Assembly (NCBI GenBank): GCA_039810085.1
Contig: JBDHWG010000009.1
Coordinates: 1-64,000 of the forward strand
DNA from: JBDHWG01 sp039810085
Lineage (GTDB): Bacteria > Chloroflexota > Anaerolineae > Epilineales > JAHCIE01
DNA length: 64,000 nt
Reading direction: 5' to 3'
Shown: positions 32,788 through 41,316 of the stretch, piece after piece
Layout of the letters: the number at the start of each line of letters is the position of its first letter
Numbering within the stretch: position 1 is the stretch's first letter
The notes under the pieces: model-generated
What the model saw: only the letters and a program-made list of their open reading frames with translations
Database searches by the model: none
Told to the model about the DNA's origin: nothing
Translations under genes and position numbers: made by a program

Positions 32788-33228
32788 GTGTGTATACTCA
32801 GAGGTGAGGCCACTATCACATCTGGAACCGGATGGTTGTCCGAAACGGCACGGCAATTTGAGAGACCACATTGCGTATCAAACATGGTGATGCTGGAAAT
32901 GTCGCTGCTCGACCATGAGCAGCTGCGCGTTTTGCTGCTCGACACAAAGAACAAGGTGCATGGCATTGTCACTGTCTATAAAGGCACAGTCAACAGTAGC
33001 CAGGTGCGCGTCGCCGAGGTATTCAAGGACGCCGTGCGCCACAATCACCCAGCGATCATCGTCGTCCACAACCACCCGTCGGGCGACCCGACGCCGAGCC
33101 GTGACGACGTGCGCGTGACGCGAGAAATGGTGCAGGCGGGCGAGCTGCTGGGCATTAACGTGCTGGACCACATCGTCATCGGCCAGCAGAAGTTCGTCAG
33201 CATGAAAGAGCGCGGGCTAGGCTTTTGA
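32788..33228 (+). CDS. radC: RadC C-terminal JAB-domain fragment
   Basis: The displaced 3' part of host radC. From VMLEMSLLDHEQLRVLLLDT it is a complete JAB domain: metal motif HNHPSGD followed by TPSRDD, ending SMKERGLGF. The first 33 codons from the GTG at 32788 come from the element. An ATG at 32884, straddling the junction, would give almost pure RadC sequence. Whether it is expressed depends on an element promoter, since its own is 31 kb away. It belongs with the N-terminal part ending at 2091. Confidence 0.85.
   Translation: MCILRGEATITSGTGWLSETARQFERPHCVSNMVMLEMSLLDHEQLRVLLLDTKNKVHGIVTVYKGTVNSSQVRVAEVFKDAVRHNHPAIIVVHNHPSGDPTPSRDDVRVTREMVQAGELLGINVLDHIVIGQQKFVSMKERGLGF
32868..32905. 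other. attR junction (GT crossover at 32887-32888)
   Basis: Left of GTGA (32887-32890) is element DNA with CATTGCGTATCAAACATG. To the right the RadC frame resumes at ATGCTGGAAATG. The element half-site mirrors the one at attL. Confidence 0.85.
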
Positions 33229-33233
33229 CAGAT

Positions 33234-33890
33234 TTACGTCGATGACTTTTCGATGTCCGTCTTAGTCAGCATTTCCGACGCGTGGAGGATGAGTTCGACG
33301 CAGCGGTCTTCGCCCAAGAGCGACGTGTTCAACACGAAGTGGAACGGGCTGGGGTCGTGCCAATCAGCGTGGTAGAACTGGCGCAGGTAGTTGGCACGCC
33401 GCGTGTCTTCCTGGCGAATGTACTTCTCCGCCTCCGCCTGCTTCCAGTTGCGCAGCCGCATCATGCGCTGGACCCGGTAGGCGAGGGGCGCGATGCACTG
33501 GACGTGCAAGACACCTGGCTCGCCCGCCAGGACAAACTGCGAGCCGTGCCCGAAGATGACGACGTTGCCATGCTTCGTCGCTTCCCGAATCATCTGTTGC
33601 GTGATTTGCACTTCCTGCTGCGCCGGCGACTCAAAATCGACCGATACCTGCCCCATGTCCATCGGCACCAGGGTGGTGTTCGAGAGCCACATCACGCGGG
33701 TTAGACGGTCGATGAACGAGTCAGCGCGCTCTTCGCGCGCCTGCGCCGCCTGCTGCGAAATGCCCAGCCGACGGGCGACTTCCTGCACAATCTGGGTGTC
33801 GAGGTATTCCGCCCCCAGACGCTCGGCCACCTTCTGACCAATCGACTGTCCACCACTTCCCGTATAACGCGAAATCGTGATAACTGGCAT
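33234..33890 (-). CDS. cytidylate-kinase-like family protein
   Basis: A 218-residue P-loop kinase of the cytidylate-kinase-like family. ITISRYTGSGGQSIGQKVAE contains the P-loop GSGGQSIG (a variant of GxxGxGK lacking the usual Lys). It continues with ERADSFIDRL, VIFGHGSQFVLAG and VQCIAPLAYRVQRMM. The ATG at 33890 has AAGGA upstream and matches the family start. The natural substrate is uncertain; the missing P-loop Lys means nucleotide kinase activity should not be assumed. It converges on the radC fragment and follows the MFS gene. Confidence 0.78.
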   Translation of the reverse strand: MPVITISRYTGSGGQSIGQKVAERLGAEYLDTQIVQEVARRLGISQQAAQAREERADSFIDRLTRVMWLSNTTLVPMDMGQVSVDFESPAQQEVQITQQMIREATKHGNVVIFGHGSQFVLAGEPGVLHVQCIAPLAYRVQRMMRLRNWKQAEAEKYIRQEDTRRANYLRQFYHADWHDPSPFHFVLNTSLLGEDRCVELILHASEMLTKTDIEKSST

Positions 33891-33928
33891 GCGTCTAAAT
33901 CCTTCCTGAAAACGACGCCTCGCCCCAC

Positions 33929-35281
33929 TCAGGCGAGGGTGCGCAACCTGGGTGTGAATGCCCAGAACACAGCGGCCAAGGCGAGGGAGATGACGGCGCT
34001 GACGACGATGGTCCAGGGGGCGCCGATGTAGTTCGCCAGGGCGCCCGCCCACAGCGCGCCGAGCGGCATGCCGCCGAAGAACGTCAGGCTATAGACCCCC
34101 ATCGTCCGTCCGCGCATCTCGTCGGTCACCTGTGTCTGCACCAACGTATTCGCCATGTTGAACAGGACCATCGTCCCCCAACCGACCCCAGCCAACACGA
34201 GCAGCGATAGCGAGAGGACCTGCGTCACGGCGAAAAGAATGAGCAGGATCGGATACACGATTGTTCCGATGGTCAGCAATTTGCCGCGCCGCAAGAACGG
34301 GCCCATCGAGGCAATCATCAACGCACCGACGAGTGAGCCAGCGCCGCGCGCCGATTGGAGCAAGCCGTTGGTCATCGCATCGCCCTTAAGCACATCGACA
34401 GCCCAGGCCGGCAGGAGGGTCGCGTATGCGCTGCCAAAGAGCGCGCCAACGGCTGCCACGGCGATGAGTGTCCGAATGATCGAGTGAGACATCGTATACC
34501 GCAGGCCCTCCTTGAGCTGGTCAAGCGCTCGGCCGTGGCGCGGCGCCCGGGCGATCTGCTGAATGTGCATCAGCGCCAGGGCGACGATGACGGCGATGAA
34601 CGACAGGCCGTTAATCGTGAAGCACCACGCCGCGCCAAACGCTGCGTACGTCAGGCCCGCGACGGCCGGCCCCACGACGGTGGCCGCGTTGAACATGCCG
34701 GAGTTGAGCGCAATGGCGTTCGTCAGCGCCCGCCGGTCCACCAGCTCTAGAACGAACGCCTGGCGCGCTGGCGCATCGAAAGCGTTGGCGATGCCGAGCA
34801 GGAACGCCAGGACCACGATCTCCCACGGCTGGATGATGTTGAGGAACGTCAGGATGGCCTGGATGAACGCCAGGACCATCATCGTCGCCTGGGTGATGAT
34901 GAGCAAGTTGCGGCGCGACATGCGGTCCGCGATCACGCCGCCGTAGAGCATGAAAATCCACGCGGGCGCGCCCGCCGCGAAGCCGACGTAGCCCAGATAG
35001 GCCGTCGAGTGCGTGAGCTGGAACACGAGGAAGCCCTGCGCGGTCGTCTGCATCCACGTCCCGACGAGAGAGACGAGCTGTCCGGCGAACCACAAGCGAT
35101 AGTTCGGATACTGCAACGCTTCAAAAGTACGCCCCATGACCCCGGCCTGGCTGCGCTCCTCGACTCGTCGGTCGAGCGCGTCGGCCTGGGCGGGAACGAT
35201 AGCCTGGGAGGTTGCACGCGCTTGCGAGGCGTCTCCGCGCGCTGGGAGGTCCTGGGGAGAAACCGCTTCATTCTTGGACAT
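33929..35281 (-). CDS. MFS transporter (exporter-like)
   Basis: A 450-residue membrane protein with about 12 transmembrane helices after a hydrophilic N-terminus of 55 residues. The MFS signature between helices 2 and 3 appears as YGGVIADRMSRRNLLI (near 115). The family looks like the MFS_3/EntS-type drug or siderophore exporters (FEALQYPNYRLWFAGQLVSL). The substrate cannot be told. It is divergent from the NUDIX gene across a 100-base gap. Confidence 0.85.
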   Translation of the reverse strand: MSKNEAVSPQDLPARGDASQARATSQAIVPAQADALDRRVEERSQAGVMGRTFEALQYPNYRLWFAGQLVSLVGTWMQTTAQGFLVFQLTHSTAYLGYVGFAAGAPAWIFMLYGGVIADRMSRRNLLIITQATMMVLAFIQAILTFLNIIQPWEIVVLAFLLGIANAFDAPARQAFVLELVDRRALTNAIALNSGMFNAATVVGPAVAGLTYAAFGAAWCFTINGLSFIAVIVALALMHIQQIARAPRHGRALDQLKEGLRYTMSHSIIRTLIAVAAVGALFGSAYATLLPAWAVDVLKGDAMTNGLLQSARGAGSLVGALMIASMGPFLRRGKLLTIGTIVYPILLILFAVTQVLSLSLLVLAGVGWGTMVLFNMANTLVQTQVTDEMRGRTMGVYSLTFFGGMPLGALWAGALANYIGAPWTIVVSAVISLALAAVFWAFTPRLRTLA

Positions 35282-35381
35282 TGTCTTCGTCTACCCATCT
35301 TGCTTTTATCAAACTGTCTTGAGCATAATATAGGCCAACAGACGCCAGACGTCGAAAATCCGTTCGCGGACGGGAGGCAGT

Positions 35382-35825
35382 TTGAAAACCAGCATCGTCC
35401 TTGGTCTCCTGCGCTCAGGCGACCGCGTGCTATTCGTGAAGCAGAACTACGGCAGCTACTCGTGGATGCTGCCCGGCGGCCACGTCCGCCCCGACGAGAG
35501 CCTGGCCCAGGCGATCATGCGCAAGATAGGTGAGGAGGTCGGCCTGGAGGTCAATGTGCAGGGCCTCGTCGCCTTGCGTGACCAGGCGGATGCCCAGGTA
35601 GCCGTGCTCGCCGTCGCGCCGCGTGGCGGAACGATGCACACTGAAACGCCGGTCGGCCTGGCTGGGATGCAGTGGCTCGACGTGTCCGACCTGAAAGCCC
35701 TCCAGGAGCCTGTGTTCGAATTCGACCGCTTCATTGCCCACCGCGCCTTGCAGCAAGGCTCCAACATGCTGCTCCATCAAATGTGGGAGGTCCCCGACGA
35801 CCTGCCGACGGACGCATACTACTGA
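35382..35825 (+). CDS. NUDIX hydrolase with altered Nudix box
   Basis: A 147-residue NUDIX-fold protein (SIVLGLLRSGDRVLFVKQNY). The Nudix box GGHVRPDESLAQAIMRKIGE continues EVGL. Against GX5EX7REUXEEXGU, the first Glu of REUXEE is Lys, while the EE pair and Gly remain. Activity may be reduced or changed. The start is a TTG at 35382 with GGGAGG five bases upstream. A strong terminator follows at 35849. Confidence 0.82.
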   Translation: MKTSIVLGLLRSGDRVLFVKQNYGSYSWMLPGGHVRPDESLAQAIMRKIGEEVGLEVNVQGLVALRDQADAQVAVLAVAPRGGTMHTETPVGLAGMQWLDVSDLKALQEPVFEFDRFIAHRALQQGSNMLLHQMWEVPDDLPTDAYY

Positions 35826-35848
35826 GATCGCCCCTCGCCCGTTATAAG

Positions 35849-35876
35849 GGAGGCCCCATGCGGTGGCCTCCTTTTT
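35849..35876 (+). terminator. rho-independent terminator
   Basis: GGAGGCC and GGCCTCC form a 7-bp stem around CCATGCGGT, followed by T5. It ends the NUDIX gene. It also argues against starting the pentapeptide gene at the GTG at 35863. Confidence 0.85.
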
Positions 35877-35892
35877 GCTTCCATCCGACTGC

Positions 35893-36756
35893 ATGACAGA
35901 GCAGCGACACAGCCCTGAACCGCATCCGCAGCGAGACGAGCAGCCGGGGCGCTCCTGGCTGCGCATCGTCGCCGTCCTCGCTATGGGCGCGGCTCTTGTA
36001 ATCCTCGCGTGGCGGCTGTATGCCGTACCCTGGACGGGCTTTGCAAGCAAGACGCTGTGGGACTGGCTGGACTTGCTCATCGTCCCCATCGTCCTGGCGA
36101 TTGGCGGCTGGCTCCTCAACCGCTCCGAGAAGGAGCGCGAGGAAGCCGTCACGGGGAAGCGCGAGGCTATCAACCGCGACATCGCAAACGACACGCAGCG
36201 CGAGACAACGCTACAGACGTATTTCGACCGGATGTCCGACCTGTTGCTGACCGAGGGATTACGAACGTCGGCGGAGAAATCTGAAGCGCGCGCCGTCGCG
36301 CGTGTGTGGACGCTCACCGTGCTGCGGCGGATGGACTACGAGCGCAAAGTCATCGTGCTGCGCTTTCTCTACGAAGCCGACCTGATCCACGCCGGCCGCA
36401 GTATCGTCAACCTGAACGGCGCCGATTTCGCCAGGGCCAATCTCGCCCACATCAATCTGGGCCAGGCCGACCTGCACCGCATTGACCTGACCCGTGCCAG
36501 TCTCTTCGAGACCTATCTGCGCAACGCCGACCTGCGCGGGGCGACGCTTCGGGCGGCCAACCTGCGGGGCACAAAGCTCTACAACGCGGCGCTCCAGGGC
36601 GCCGACTTACGCAGCGCCGACCTGACCGGGGCCAAGCTCAAGAATGCCTCCCTGCAAGGCGCTAACCTGCGCGGCGCCCAGGTCACGGAGCAGCAACTTG
36701 CCGAAGCTCGCTCGCTGCGCGGCACGATCATGCCCGACGGGTCGCAGCACCCGTAG
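35893..36756 (+). CDS. membrane-anchored pentapeptide-repeat protein
   Basis: A 287-residue protein. Two transmembrane helices (near residues 24-43 and 56-76) are followed by a charged helical segment to about 175. Then come about 18 A(D/N)LXX-type pentapeptide repeats (ADFARANLAHINLGQADLHR and onward), which fold as a right-handed quadrilateral helix. The ATG at 35893 lies just beyond the upstream terminator. The role is unknown. Its 3' end overlaps the convergent DUF2243 gene by 29 bases. Confidence 0.8.
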   Translation: MTEQRHSPEPHPQRDEQPGRSWLRIVAVLAMGAALVILAWRLYAVPWTGFASKTLWDWLDLLIVPIVLAIGGWLLNRSEKEREEAVTGKREAINRDIANDTQRETTLQTYFDRMSDLLLTEGLRTSAEKSEARAVARVWTLTVLRRMDYERKVIVLRFLYEADLIHAGRSIVNLNGADFARANLAHINLGQADLHRIDLTRASLFETYLRNADLRGATLRAANLRGTKLYNAALQGADLRSADLTGAKLKNASLQGANLRGAQVTEQQLAEARSLRGTIMPDGSQHP

Positions 36757-37243
36757 CACCCTCGGCCTTCGCCATGTTGGCCGCCCCGCTACGCCCCCGG
36801 CGCACCAGCAGCCAGCCGACAATGGCAAGGAGCGCGCCGAACGCGAGAAACCCCATGTCGTAGGCGAACTCATTCGGCCCGGATCGCACGTGGTGAATGC
36901 CGAGAATCTGGTGGTCGATCAGACCCTCGACCAGGTCGAACAAGCCCCAGCCCATCAGCAGCGCCCCGACAAAGACGCTCGGCGACCAGAGGACATCGCT
37001 CCGCTGCCCCGCGCGCCAAAGCATCGCCAGGCCAATCGCCGTGATTACCCATGTCGCGGCATGGAACAGGCCGTCGGCGAGAGTATTCAGTTCTAGACTT
37101 GCGACAGACGTGGGTGGAAAGCCGGCGCTCGTGAGCATGTGATGCCACTGTAGAATCTGATGCAACACGATGCCGTCCACGAAGCCGCCCAACCCAATCC
37201 CCAGGACAATCCCTGCCCAGAACACGGGCTTATAGCTCTTCAT
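36728..37243 (-). CDS. DUF2243 integral membrane protein
   Basis: A 171-residue membrane protein with four predicted helices. The family signature is GGFVDGIVLHQILQWHHMLT near residue 20 and is echoed by LVEGLIDHQILGIHHVR near 110, an internal duplication with conserved His. GAGG lies upstream of the ATG at 37243; the open frame further upstream is not conserved in style. The function of DUF2243 is unknown; the repeated His could bind metal. Confidence 0.82.
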   Translation of the reverse strand: MKSYKPVFWAGIVLGIGLGGFVDGIVLHQILQWHHMLTSAGFPPTSVASLELNTLADGLFHAATWVITAIGLAMLWRAGQRSDVLWSPSVFVGALLMGWGLFDLVEGLIDHQILGIHHVRSGPNEFAYDMGFLAFGALLAIVGWLLVRRGRSGAANMAKAEGATGAATRRA

Positions 37244-37407
37244 TCCCCAACCTCTCTTGCATGGCGAGTCCCTACTGCGGCTGGGCCGGTGCAAGGAGTA
37301 TGCCAGGTTGGATATCAGGGCCAGGAATGCAGCCGGGGCCAGGCGGCCACCCTGCCGTCTAGCCCCGCTCGGCTCACGTTTCGAATTTCGATTTGTGCCG
37401 TGAATAA

Positions 37408-37602
37408 TTAGTCGCGGCGGCCTATGCAGTGAACGTGCGACAGGCTTTCGAGCCAATCCACCGCCTGCTCACTCAGCTTCTGGGGAATAGCGATGGTCAC
37501 CGGGCCTTGCCGTTCAAACGGAACGTGCTGATCTTTCAAAGCCTTCTCGAAGAGATTAGCCTCCAGCTGCGACCCAAAGCGTAGCTTGGTCATACTGTCC
37601 AT
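37408..37602 (-). CDS. hypothetical protein, about 64 aa
   Basis: A small alpha/beta protein (KLRFGSQLEANLFEKALKDQ, then VPFERQGPVTIAIPQ and a final helix), reminiscent of short signal-transducing or ACT-like folds, but not recognised. Possible starts are the ATGs at 37602 and 37593 and a TTG at 37620. AAAGGG lies just upstream of the first ATG and better placed for the second. About 290 gene-free bases follow before mgsA. Confidence 0.5.
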   Translation of the reverse strand: MDSMTKLRFGSQLEANLFEKALKDQHVPFERQGPVTIAIPQKLSEQAVDWLESLSHVHCIGRRD

Positions 37603-37892
37603 AGCCCTTTCTAGGTCCAACCCAACGGACCGTCACTCCGTTAGACGCATAGCTCAGCAACATTTTACGCTTGACGAAAACTTGCTTTTCCGACCCATAG
37701 GGTATACAATTCGGCTGTTGTAGAACAATGTCATAGAAGACATCGCGTCGCCTGGTACTTCTTGAGCGGCGCATTCACTCGGCCGTGAGCACTCGTCTCA
37801 CGGCTGTATTTGTTTGAGGGGACAGAGCGACCGATACGGACACCGTGTTCAACAACCAATATGGGTCGCGGTCCAGGAAGGAGTCGTTTGTG

Positions 37893-38360
37893 ATGGATTA
37901 CACGAGTATTCCTATCGAGCCGAAGCATATCGCCCTGGTGGCCCACGACAACAAGAAGAAGGAGTTGCTCGAGTGGGCCGAGTACAACCGTTTCGTCCTC
38001 GCGCAGCACCACCTGTACGCGACCGGCACGACGGGCCGCCTGCTCGATGAGGTCCTCGGGGTCGAGGTCACCAAGCTACAGAGCGGTCCGCTCGGCGGGG
38101 ACCAGCAGATCGGTGCGAAAATCTCTGAGGGTGAAATCGACTTTCTCATCTTCTTCTGGGATCCGCTGGATGCGCATCCCCATGACCCTGACGTCAAGGC
38201 GCTGCTGCGCATCGCCGTGGTGTGGAACATCCCCGTCGCATGTAACCGCGCCACTGCCGACTTCATGATCGCCTCGCCGCTGCTGTCGAGCGAATATCAG
38301 CGCATTCTCCCCGACTATAACGACTATCGGGAGCGCCTGACGCCAGCCGTGCCCGCCTGA
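37893..38360 (+). CDS. mgsA: methylglyoxal synthase
   Basis: A 155-residue enzyme that converts dihydroxyacetone phosphate to methylglyoxal and phosphate, a bypass of lower glycolysis. Family motifs are continuous: ALVAHDNKKKELLEWAE, ATGTTGRLL (phosphate binding), SGPLGGDQQIG (catalytic Asp) and FFWDPLDAHPHDPDVKALLR. ACNRATADF ends the core. AAGGAG lies nine bases before the ATG at 37893. The length is typical. Confidence 0.95.
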   Translation: MDYTSIPIEPKHIALVAHDNKKKELLEWAEYNRFVLAQHHLYATGTTGRLLDEVLGVEVTKLQSGPLGGDQQIGAKISEGEIDFLIFFWDPLDAHPHDPDVKALLRIAVVWNIPVACNRATADFMIASPLLSSEYQRILPDYNDYRERLTPAVPA

Positions 38361-38403
38361 TCCCCCGGCCCGTTGTCCGGGTTACATAGCCTGACAAAAC
38401 ACG

Positions 38404-38431
38404 CGGCCCTGAGCCATGATGCTCAGGGCCG
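38404..38431. terminator. bidirectional terminator hairpin
   Basis: CGGCCCTGAGC and GCTCAGGGCCG form a perfect 11-bp stem with loop CATGAT, between convergent mgsA and the GT39 gene. On the minus strand it is followed by CGTGTTTTG. Confidence 0.7.
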
Positions 38432-38452
38432 TTCACGTTAAGTGCAAGTGGG

Positions 38453-41248
38453 CTAACGTGTTACGTCCAGCGGACCTAGAAATACCTGGTCACCTGGAAC
38501 AGCCGCGCCGTCCACCCTCACCGGCAGCCGCTCGCCCGTCGCCGCATCGTACAGACCGACTTCGATCCGGTATTGCCCCGGCGCAGCATTGCGATCCAGC
38601 GGGATGACGTAGCGGTCGGCGATGTATTCGCCTGGCCGCCAACCTGTCGTCGGGCGGCTCCCCTCGACGGGAATGGTGTCAAGCTGGCCGACGATTTTCC
38701 CGTCTGGCCCGACGACGTGGGTAAACACCTTGAGGCTCTTGTCGAGCCGCCCCTGCGGATGCCAGTACAACGTTAGATCGACAGTGCTACCCGGCTTCAC
38801 GCTCGGCTGTGCGATGTCGTAGCCGGCCAGCGTCACCCGATCCCCCAACGTCGCACTCAACGGGTGGCCGATGGGCGGCGGCTGTAGATTGACGGCCACC
38901 GGGCGCACCGTCAGCCGCCCGATCTCCGCCGCTTCACCCTGGGGCTGACCATCCCCGCCAACAAGCGACACTACAACGGCATAGTCGCCGCCGGGCGTGT
39001 CTGCGTCAACAAGGTAGTTATACTGGCCGAGCACCGTCTGGCCGGATTCCGAGGTCAGTGCGTATGTCTGGCTGCTGATGCTCGTGCCATCTGCGCCCAC
39101 CAATGCAATTTGCGCGTTGGCGTTGGGCTGCTTCACCTGCCAGCCCAATTCAAGGTGGACACTGTCGCCCGCGTCAACCGACGTTCGCTCCTGCCCCGCG
39201 CCGATGAGTCGCGCTGCGCCGAGGTCCTTGTCCAGGGGCCGCGACAGCTTGAGCGCGTCGGCCGACGGCGGACGGGCGGGCGCCATCACATTCAGTTCGG
39301 CAATCTTGTACTCTGTGCCGACCGGATTGCCCGACTCGTTCAGAATGTTCAGCCGCTTGAGGTCCGGGCTGTAGACGCCGACGACCACGGAGTAGCGGCC
39401 GGCCGGCGTGCCGGGGCGCACGTAGAGCCGCATCCTGTCGCTGTTCAGCTCGTTCGCCATCCAGCTTGCCGTCTGCTTGCGCACCGAGTTGGTCAACGCG
39501 CCGTCGCCCTGCCCCCAGACATTCCCCTCCGCATCGACCAGGTGGATGAAGGCAAGGTAGTTCTGGTCCAGGGGTGAGCGGTCGGGGTCAGCAGGGGCGG
39601 GCGCGCGCACGCCGAAGCGCAGCCCCACGTCCAGGTCGCCGCCGCTGGGCACGGCGTCCGTCGACAGGCTGCCGCTGAACAGGGTGAGCTTATTGTCGAA
39701 GTTCAACTCCGGCCCCAGCGGCGGCGCATCTTTGCGGCGGTAGATTTGCAGCAGTTGCGGCCCGCGTCGGAAGACGCCCAGCGGCTTGAAGTTCTGGTCG
39801 ATGTACGCCTGGAACTCCTTGAGGTCGCGCAGGAAACGCAGCTTCCCGAACTCCGACTGGTCCACCACGACGGCCCGCGCCCCGTCCGCCTCCATCTCCT
39901 GGACAAGCCTTGCGCCGGTGGTCTGCCCACTCGACGCCGCGCCCTGGGAGAGCGACGCCGCCGCATAGCCCGCCGGACGCTGCGCGAAGTAGTTCAGCCC
40001 CGCGTAATCTGAGAGGAAGGTCGCGTCTGGCCCAACCTCGTACTTGAGGAACTCTGCCACGCGCCACGTTCCGTCCTCGCTGTAGCTCGCCACAACGTTG
40101 TCGGCGACGCCCCACGGCAAGATGATGGCAGCGACGATGGCAGGCAGCAGAAAGCCGCGCTTCGTCCAGGCGAGCATCGGCTCCAGGCTCATGGCGAATA
40201 GCCCGACGAGCGCCGGCACGAGGTAGACCAGGTGACGCGACCATAGTTCCCGCGACAGAAAGATGAACGCGATCAGGCTTGGCAGCTGCCACGCCAGGAG
40301 CGTTCGCCGCCCGCCCTGCCGCCACGTGACGATTGCCATGGGCAGCGCGAACACCAGGAGCGACGCGTACTGCGCCCCATACGTCCAGTAGAACTCGATG
40401 CCCTTGCGGAAGACTTCCCAGCGCGAGAGCTGGCTGCCCTGCATAAGCTGGTGGCCGAAGATGGCCGTCCATGTCTCCGGTATCAGCAGGATCAGCAAGC
40501 CCATGACGCCGCCCGCTAACATTGCGGCGGGCAGCCCAATCGCAAGCGTGTCGTAGATAGCGCCTTTGAGCGTCCAGGTCGGGCGCCCGCGCCAGGCCTT
40601 CGGCCACAGGAGGTAGAGGATGACACCTCCCAGGGCCAGCACGCCGAACAGCTTCGTCAAGATAGCGAGGCCGAACAGCAGGCCGGAGAACACCAGCCAG
40701 CGGCGCGACTTCCGCTCCTCGGCGATGACGAAGACCCACAACCCCATTGCGATGAAGAAGAGCATGTAGTCTTCGGGGCGATACACCCGGGCGACCTGGT
40801 AGACATCCGGGTGGGCAAGGAATGCGGCCAGCGCGGCCAGCGCCAGCGCCGGACTCATCAGGCGGCGGAAGACGCGATAGAAGCCCCAGCCCGCGCCGCC
40901 AATGAGCAGGGCGCTCAGAATGCGTAGCGGCGCCGGTGTCGGCCCAAAGATGTGCTCCACCAACCCGCCGATGCCGAGAAACAGGGGAAGCTGAGGCGTC
41001 AGCAGGTCGCGGTACGGCAGCTCACCCAGGCTGACGCGCCAGGCCTGGTACAGGTACAGCCCTTCGTCATCGACGATGAACCAGCCCATCATGTTGTACA
41101 GGATGGCGGCGACCGCGACAAGGATGATGACCAGCGCAGCGATATCGGCGTGGTCGATGACGAACGCCCACACGCGGCTCCAGGAGAGCGCGCCGAGAGT
41201 TGGGCGCGAGGAGCGAGAGATTGATTCGGTCCGCGACTCAGTACTCAT
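38453..41248 (-). CDS. GT39-type glycosyltransferase with three C-terminal beta modules
   Basis: A 931-residue protein. The first 420 residues hold about ten hydrophobic helices of the PMT/ArnT fold, with the acidic motif FIVDDEGLYLYQAW in the first loop and GGLVEHIFGPTPAPLR later. The rest is soluble and predicted extracytoplasmic, with three repeats of a beta module (LGWQVKQPNANAQ; DLTLYWHPQGRLDKS; and an earlier LRFGVRAP copy) ending in GLYDAATGERLPV. It should transfer sugar from a polyprenyl-phosphate donor. The ATG at 41248 is preferred because the longer frame runs through an intergenic palindrome. It is the last of six co-directional glycan genes. Confidence 0.8.
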   Translation of the reverse strand: MSTESRTESISRSSRPTLGALSWSRVWAFVIDHADIAALVIILVAVAAILYNMMGWFIVDDEGLYLYQAWRVSLGELPYRDLLTPQLPLFLGIGGLVEHIFGPTPAPLRILSALLIGGAGWGFYRVFRRLMSPALALAALAAFLAHPDVYQVARVYRPEDYMLFFIAMGLWVFVIAEERKSRRWLVFSGLLFGLAILTKLFGVLALGGVILYLLWPKAWRGRPTWTLKGAIYDTLAIGLPAAMLAGGVMGLLILLIPETWTAIFGHQLMQGSQLSRWEVFRKGIEFYWTYGAQYASLLVFALPMAIVTWRQGGRRTLLAWQLPSLIAFIFLSRELWSRHLVYLVPALVGLFAMSLEPMLAWTKRGFLLPAIVAAIILPWGVADNVVASYSEDGTWRVAEFLKYEVGPDATFLSDYAGLNYFAQRPAGYAAASLSQGAASSGQTTGARLVQEMEADGARAVVVDQSEFGKLRFLRDLKEFQAYIDQNFKPLGVFRRGPQLLQIYRRKDAPPLGPELNFDNKLTLFSGSLSTDAVPSGGDLDVGLRFGVRAPAPADPDRSPLDQNYLAFIHLVDAEGNVWGQGDGALTNSVRKQTASWMANELNSDRMRLYVRPGTPAGRYSVVVGVYSPDLKRLNILNESGNPVGTEYKIAELNVMAPARPPSADALKLSRPLDKDLGAARLIGAGQERTSVDAGDSVHLELGWQVKQPNANAQIALVGADGTSISSQTYALTSESGQTVLGQYNYLVDADTPGGDYAVVVSLVGGDGQPQGEAAEIGRLTVRPVAVNLQPPPIGHPLSATLGDRVTLAGYDIAQPSVKPGSTVDLTLYWHPQGRLDKSLKVFTHVVGPDGKIVGQLDTIPVEGSRPTTGWRPGEYIADRYVIPLDRNAAPGQYRIEVGLYDAATGERLPVRVDGAAVPGDQVFLGPLDVTR

Positions 41249-41275
41249 TCGATAAAGACAACGCTTCTGCTCTCC

Positions 41276-41310
41276 AAGACCTGACAGGTTTTGGAAACCT
41301 GTCAGGTCTT
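41276..41310. repeat. palindromic repeat, family R1 (copy 1)
   Basis: Perfect 16-bp arms, AAGACCTGACAGGTTT and AAACCTGTCAGGTCTT, around TGG, lie between two GT39 genes. It could act as a terminator. A copy with 14-bp arms lies inside a GT39 coding sequence at 51980-52008. Confidence 0.85.
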
Positions 41311-41316
41311 GCTTGC

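Larger units (their letters stand above)
2090..32888. mobile_element. 30.8 kb integrative element in radC, moved by a large serine recombinase
   Basis: The left junction is in radC at GT 2090-2091 and the right junction at GT 32887-32888, within a shared GTGA. Joining 2091 to 32889 gives an uninterrupted 438-codon ClbS-RadC frame across ANLVMLEM, as expected for intact RadC. Joining the element ends gives a 38-bp attP (CATTGCGT ... ACGCAATG) with perfect 8-bp outer arms and further matches, whose exact centre is that GT. The element holds a serine recombinase, VirD4-like and relaxation proteins, a replication-like module, restriction, toxin-antitoxin and HEPN genes. No tail, capsid or portal genes and no VirB4-like pore genes are visible, so I infer a mobilisable integrative element rather than a prophage. 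Confidence 0.88.

Noticed and set aside
2090..32888. Prophage
   Set aside because: A large serine integrase fits, but no capsid, portal, terminase, tail or lysis genes are visible.
39690..40739. 349-residue minus-strand ORF inside the first GT39 gene
   Set aside because: It is a frame-shifted shadow on the same strand, with composition expected from high GC; the GT39 frame has clear membrane helices and domain motifs.
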